41,094 bases of DNA from an uncultured Opitutia bacterium (lineage in GTDB: Bacteria; Verrucomicrobiota; Verrucomicrobiia; Opitutales; UBA953). Each line of letters starts with the position of its first letter. Within the stretch, counting starts at the first letter, position 1. The notes beneath the pieces are model-generated. The model saw only the letters and a program-made list of their open reading frames with translations, did not search any database and had not been told where the DNA came from. Of this stretch, positions 38,401 through 41,094 are shown one piece after another. The translations under genes and the position numbers were made by a program. The stretch lies in NCBI GenBank assembly GCA_903850885.1, contig CAINMU010000125.1:1-41094 (forward strand). Direction: 5' to 3'.

Positions 38401-39182
38401 CCATCGCTCAACGCCTCTACCTCGGATCCACACTGTGCGGCGTCCGCTTCCAGGGTCGTGATCTGCGTCCGACGATCACCAAACTGCTTGGCCTGCCAAG
38501 CGAGGTCGAGGTGCGTAAAACGATGCCGCAAGCGGCGGTAACGCAAAGCCTTAGCGGCCTGGCGGCGAAGGCTGGCGATCTGACGGCCGACTTCGCTAAC
38601 GACGTCGGTGATCCGCGCCAGGTTAGCGTCAACGCCTGACAACTTGTTCAACGCTTCCCGCCGTTGCACCTTATAGCGAGTGATGCCGGCCGCTTCTTCG
38701 AAAAGATAACGGCGCTCCGCCGGATTAGCCGAGAGAATCTGGTCGATTTGTCCCTGCACCATGAACGAATAGGACATCCGTCCGATACCCGTATCCATGA
38801 AGAGCCGGTGAATATCCTTCAGCCGGGACGGCTTGCCATTAATAAAATAGTCGCTGGTTCCCTCGCGATGGATGCGACGCATCACGGAGACCTCGGCAAA
38901 CTGAGTTCCGAGTTCCTTCTCACAATCCGCAAAAATCAGTTCGACTTCGCACTGGGGCAGCGGCTTACGCTTATCCGTGCCGGCGAAGATGACATCCTGC
39001 ATGCTGGCTCCTCGGAGCGACTTGGCGCTTTGCTCGCCGAGCACCCAGCGGATTGCGTCCACGATGTTCGACTTGCCGCAGCCGTTAGGTCCAACGACAG
39101 CCGTGACGCCGGGACGGAGCTCAATGCGGGTCCGGTCGGCGAAGCTTTTGAATCCGTTGACGACGATTTCCTTGAGGTACAT
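35430..39182 (-). CDS. smc: Chromosome segregation protein SMC
   Basis: Condensin-type ATPase organising the chromosome, 1250 aa from the ATG at 39182. The frame is open 15 codons farther, but the family begins at MYLKEIVVNGFKSFA. Walker A GPNGCGKSN is near residue 32. Two long coiled-coil arms flank a hinge domain (about 510-660, starting ADLVTVTDISAAAALENILG). The C-terminal head has the signature LSGGQR (Gln where LSGGEK is usual) and Walker B VLDELDAPLDD. Leader 39183-39333 is shared divergently with rpsU and contains a small inverted repeat. No Shine-Dalgarno sequence is visible. Confidence 0.96.
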   Translation of the reverse strand: MYLKEIVVNGFKSFADRTRIELRPGVTAVVGPNGCGKSNIVDAIRWVLGEQSAKSLRGASMQDVIFAGTDKRKPLPQCEVELIFADCEKELGTQFAEVSVMRRIHREGTSDYFINGKPSRLKDIHRLFMDTGIGRMSYSFMVQGQIDQILSANPAERRYLFEEAAGITRYKVQRREALNKLSGVDANLARITDVVSEVGRQIASLRRQAAKALRYRRLRHRFTHLDLAWQAKQFGDRRTQITTLEADAAQCGSEVEALSDGLRSREAALLDTRVRRAELAEQVQQAQQALFEVRTTRENAEAEARTADLRADDLTTRLVDIRREGQEAEQAISEYEMRLRGSSDAKSTATGSVTATDAAYRDKTSQVEAAAKFLVESENRLRRARQDILIAEGEMTRARGDVTNLEIDLRGYQARHVDVSASVSQAMVEREGHDRRVADCGQVVTGRHGELQAARAAEQEAVEKGKALLTDFRALQQTISEQDRSVAKLSAQLGLLEQMQSRLEGFSEAAKAVLRGELSEAMPAGKAAALADLVTVTDISAAAALENILGAASEAVALDNADFLPGIVAKMAERQLGRAVFQVEAPPAFQSGSAAPSWLRPAGSAVQPKSATHARLVSNLFDGCYVCPTLGDFIAWWRSNPSFEFFLVATTEGDLIDRRGLVYAGRPRKVSSSTGSGVFSRESEIRSVRAKLEAENDQLTTLNERALGLQSNMDANEVEVGTRRGATQFAAQELSVAQADERAARQTLVAADERIAREQRQLNELESAKAEAVMRRDRAQATLSTKDAQVAELRTAIATGETDVESARSETEVRRNALGEVRLSLAEQRQRLELVGRELADLESRRAEASARLASRRTEAQQNERQIGELRTQSVAARELSGRLAGEIETRSVSLAQTRGELAEKDALLETDDRVLSVDREKLRVVDMRLKSLEVTLAEQNSQCGFIIEKVQSEHQLDVSSVDWRLQLWLADGEPDGIATFDDLEEPEEEGTRPVRKAPVREGEPTEDELTVLGATDWPPLVREIAELRERMSGMGSINLVAVEEYSSLRDRHDFLTKQSDDLWKAKEELSKAIEELNQTSLKLFTDTFEQVRKNFKFTFDRLFVGGTADLQMVQAEDPLENGIEIIAQPPGTKLRGILLLSGGQRTMTALALLFAIYMVKPSPLCVLDELDAPLDDTNVGRFTDIIQEFTRFSQFLIITHNKRTVSTADAIFGATMQEKGVTRLFSMRFNKDRDEAEPTQPGGGFTMAR

Positions 39183-39235
39183 CGAGGGGTGAAATAGCAC
39201 GATTGCCCTCCCCCACCCCCGCCGCAAGCGTCTAG

Positions 39236-39253
39236 TGCCCCTATTAGGGGGCA
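39236..39253. repeat. Small inverted repeat between smc and rpsU
   Basis: TGCCCC and GGGGCA (with one extra G) are separated by TATTA. No U-tract follows on either strand, so it is not a terminator. It lies in the divergent control region and could be an operator half-site pair; nothing more can be said. Confidence 0.3.
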
Positions 39254-39286
39254 GTTATTCACGATGCGAAATCTTAGGATTCGGGG

Positions 39287-39313
39287 TTGACGAGACGGCT
39301 CCCCCCTTATTCT
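39287..39313 (+). promoter_or_regulatory. Possible promoter for rpsU
   Basis: TTGACG (39287-39292) and TATTCT (39308-39313) are 15 bp apart, two shorter than ideal. The transcript would begin about 14 nt before the ATG. By-eye call. Confidence 0.35.
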
Positions 39314-39333
39314 TTCGACCCTCTAACGCCAAC

Positions 39334-39534
39334 ATGTCCGTAGAAATCAAGATTCGCAAAGGTGAGACTGTCGACAAGGCTCTCCGCCGCCTAAAGAAGA
39401 AGATCGACCGCGAGGGGATCATCAAGGATGCCCGTGCCAAACGCGGCTTTGAAAAGCCGGCTGAGCGCCGTCGTCGCAAGAAGAAGGTCAAGAACTTCAA
39501 CGCCTACCTGCGTAAGAAGTGGGATAACGTATAA
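39334..39534 (+). CDS. rpsU: 30S ribosomal protein S21 (bS21)
   Basis: Small basic protein of 66 aa located near the 3' end of 16S rRNA. It has SVEIKIRKGETVDKALRRLKKK, the central arginine/lysine block ERRRRKKK and the terminal FNAYLRKKW. The ATG at 39334 gives the normal family start; the open frame upstream to 39235 crosses the promoter region. Unlike the Flavobacteriia case, where rpsU itself keeps a strong Shine-Dalgarno sequence, none is visible here. It is monocistronic between its own promoter and terminator. Confidence 0.95.
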   Translation: MSVEIKIRKGETVDKALRRLKKKIDREGIIKDARAKRGFEKPAERRRRKKKVKNFNAYLRKKWDNV

Positions 39535-39556
39535 CCCCCCTTCCAATTGCAACCCC

Positions 39557-39588
39557 AAGACCCGTCAGTATGACGGGTCTTTTGTTTG
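39557..39588 (+). terminator. Rho-independent terminator of rpsU
   Basis: AGACCCGTCA/TGACGGGTCT form a perfect 10-bp stem (39558-39567 with 39571-39580) with loop GTA. It is followed by TTTGTTTGG on the plus strand and lies 23 bp after the rpsU stop. Confidence 0.92.
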
Positions 39589-39610
39589 GGGAGGGCCCCG
39601 GGTGCTACAG

Positions 39611-39646
39611 GAACAAAAAGGGCCGAACCCGGAGGCTCGGCCCTTT
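39611..39646 (-). terminator. Rho-independent terminator of glnN
   Basis: AAAGGGCCGA/TCGGCCCTTT form a perfect 10-bp stem (39617-39626 with 39637-39646) with a 10-nt loop. On the minus strand it is followed by TTTTTGTTCC. It lies 23 bp after the glnN stop and faces the rpsU terminator, insulating the convergent pair. Confidence 0.88.
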
Positions 39647-39669
39647 CGTAAGACTAAGCCAATTCAGGC

Positions 39670-41094
39670 TTAGCGGATGAACAAGAGTTCCTGGTAGGAT
39701 GGTAACGGCCAATATTCATCGGCCACGATCTCTTCGAGCGCATCAGCCGCAGCACGAACCTTCAACATGGCAGGGAGAACCTTATCGCAAGAATGCTTGG
39801 CCTGAGCGTGTGTATCGGACTTTGACACTTCGCGGGCGGCGTCAAGCGCTCCCAAAGCGTCGTACAGTTCGTCCGCCAGCCCGATGACTTCTTTGCGCAA
39901 TTTTCCGCCAGATTTGGTCTTTTCAACCGGGGTCAGGTCAGCGGCGAACTTAAGTGCAGCCGGTAAAAGTAACGTCCGGCCGATCTCGGAGACGAGCTTC
40001 GATTCGGTGTTCACCGTGAGCACATAGGAATGTGTGTAGATTTCTTCGCGCGATTCGAGCTCAGCCTTGCTGAGCACACCTTGGCGTTCGAAGACATCCA
40101 CCGTTGATTTAGCAACGATTTCAGGGAGAGCGTCCGGGGTCGTCCGCAGGTTCTTGAGGCCACGCTTACCAGCTTCTTTATGCCACTCTTCCGAATAGCC
40201 GTTCCCGTTGAAGATAATGCGACCATGCTTGGTCAGGATTTCTTTGAGGACCGACTGAAGGGCGGTGTTGAAGTTGCTGTTCTTCTTGATGGCTACCGCT
40301 AATTCGTCAGCCAACTTATCCAGCGAATCAGCCATGATCGTGTTGAGGACGGTTAAGGGACCGGCGACCGAGAAGGAGGAACCGACGGCGCGAAATTCGA
40401 ACTTATTACCCGTAAAGGCAAAAGGACTCGTCCGATTACGGTCACCAGCGTCTTTCGGTAAGACGGGCAACGTATCGACACCCAAGGTCATATGACCGCC
40501 CTTACGCGAAGAAGAGGCGGAGCCGCTCTTCTTCACTTGCTCGATGACTTCATTGAGCATGTCGCCTAAGTAAATCGAGATAATGGCCGGAGGGGCTTCA
40601 TTGGCACCCAGACGGTGGTCGTTACCAGCGGAAGCTACCGAAGCCCGGAGCAAGCCTTGGTGCAGATCAACCGCACGGACGACAGCGGTACAGAAAGTAA
40701 GGAACTGGGCGTTGTCGTGCGGGTCGTTGCCCGGCTCGAGCAGATTGCCTACGCCTGCACCACCGATGGACCAGTTGACGTGCTTGCCGGAACCGTTGAC
40801 GCCGGCGAAAGGCTTTTCAGCCAAGAGGCAGACGAAACCATGCTGAGCGGCGACCCGCTTCAAGAGTGTCATGGTAAGCATCTGGTGATCGTGTGCGACG
40901 TTCGCGGATTCGTAAATCGGGGCCACTTCGAACTGCGCTGGGGCGACTTCGTTGTGGCGAGTCTTGATAGGGATACCCAGCTTGAAGCACTCGCGCTCGG
41001 TCTCCATCATACAAGCGAGGACGCGATCAGGGATGGTGCCGAAGTATTGGTCTTCGAACTCTTGACCCTTGGCAGGCTTCGCACCGAAGAGGGC
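39670..41094 (-). CDS. glnN: Type III glutamine synthetase GlnN (5' end outside window)
   Basis: ATP-dependent glutamate-ammonia ligase of the large GSIII class found in Bacteroidota, Verrucomicrobiota, cyanobacteria and others. The frame is open to the window edge; 474 C-terminal residues are visible of a protein normally over 700. The ATG at 41010 is internal, since upstream codons read ALFGAKPAKGQEFEDQYFG in frame. The catalytic core has TRHNEVAPAQFEVAPIYE, EKPFAGVNGSGKHVNWS (with the GSIII-type catalytic histidine) and NRTSPFAFTGNKFEFRAVGSS. A helical C-terminal region specific to GSIII follows from about 41010-39670 codon 230 onward. The gene implies nitrogen assimilation by the GS pathway; upstream regulation is outside the window. 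Confidence 0.95.
   Translation of the reverse strand, partial: ALFGAKPAKGQEFEDQYFGTIPDRVLACMMETERECFKLGIPIKTRHNEVAPAQFEVAPIYESANVAHDHQMLTMTLLKRVAAQHGFVCLLAEKPFAGVNGSGKHVNWSIGGAGVGNLLEPGNDPHDNAQFLTFCTAVVRAVDLHQGLLRASVASAGNDHRLGANEAPPAIISIYLGDMLNEVIEQVKKSGSASSSRKGGHMTLGVDTLPVLPKDAGDRNRTSPFAFTGNKFEFRAVGSSFSVAGPLTVLNTIMADSLDKLADELAVAIKKNSNFNTALQSVLKEILTKHGRIIFNGNGYSEEWHKEAGKRGLKNLRTTPDALPEIVAKSTVDVFERQGVLSKAELESREEIYTHSYVLTVNTESKLVSEIGRTLLLPAALKFAADLTPVEKTKSGGKLRKEVIGLADELYDALGALDAAREVSKSDTHAQAKHSCDKVLPAMLKVRAAADALEEIVADEYWPLPSYQELLFIR

Overview
The window is one continuous stretch of a GC-rich bacterial chromosome, almost all of it core housekeeping genes. Several traits suggest the PVC superphylum, most likely Verrucomicrobiota and perhaps an Opitutae-like lineage. 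These are the order tRNA-Thr, tuf, tRNA-Trp, secE, nusG, rplKAJL, rpoBC; a type III glutamine synthetase; an unusual EF-Tu switch I; and Wza/Wzc export genes beside an outer-membrane barrel. This is inference from protein character and gene order; no 16S gene is present.

Layout. 1-2051 (-): clpC, missing its 3' end. 2196-4824 (+): nrnA-truB-ribF, tightly overlapped. 4884-6296 (-): mpl, with a terminator and a possible structured RNA behind hpf (6595-6954, -). 6995-7810 (+): a short-chain dehydrogenase, convergent with yggS-recN (7814-10170, -). 10312-11214 (+): a LysR regulator, stop to stop with an uncharacterised two-gene unit (11215-13272, -). 13408-15213 (+): sppA. 15223-20360 (-): an envelope/exopolysaccharide unit with outer-membrane barrel, Wza-like lipoprotein, Wzc-like tyrosine kinase and M48 lipoprotein protease. 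20428-33400 (-): the large transcription/translation cluster from tRNA-Thr to rpoC, with a terminator-like hairpin between rplL and rpoB and a strong one after rpoC. 33506-39182 (-): smc, an HtrA-type protease and an unknown membrane-anchored protein. 39334-39534 (+): rpsU, with its own terminator facing that of glnN (39670-41094, -, 5' end outside the window).

The most notable observations are these. RpoC has lost all four cysteines of its second zinc site while keeping the first site. EF-Tu has a non-canonical switch I. Almost no gene has a Shine-Dalgarno sequence at the usual distance. The Wzc-like kinase carries a Gly/Tyr/Asn-rich N-terminal tail with ten tyrosines. A 100-bp, 22% GC island lies inside an otherwise GC-rich unknown gene. 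A region with paired ends lies between hpf and its terminator. I see no CRISPR array, phage, insertion sequence or rRNA. No stretch over 300 bp lacks a gene; the longest gap is 6297-6594.
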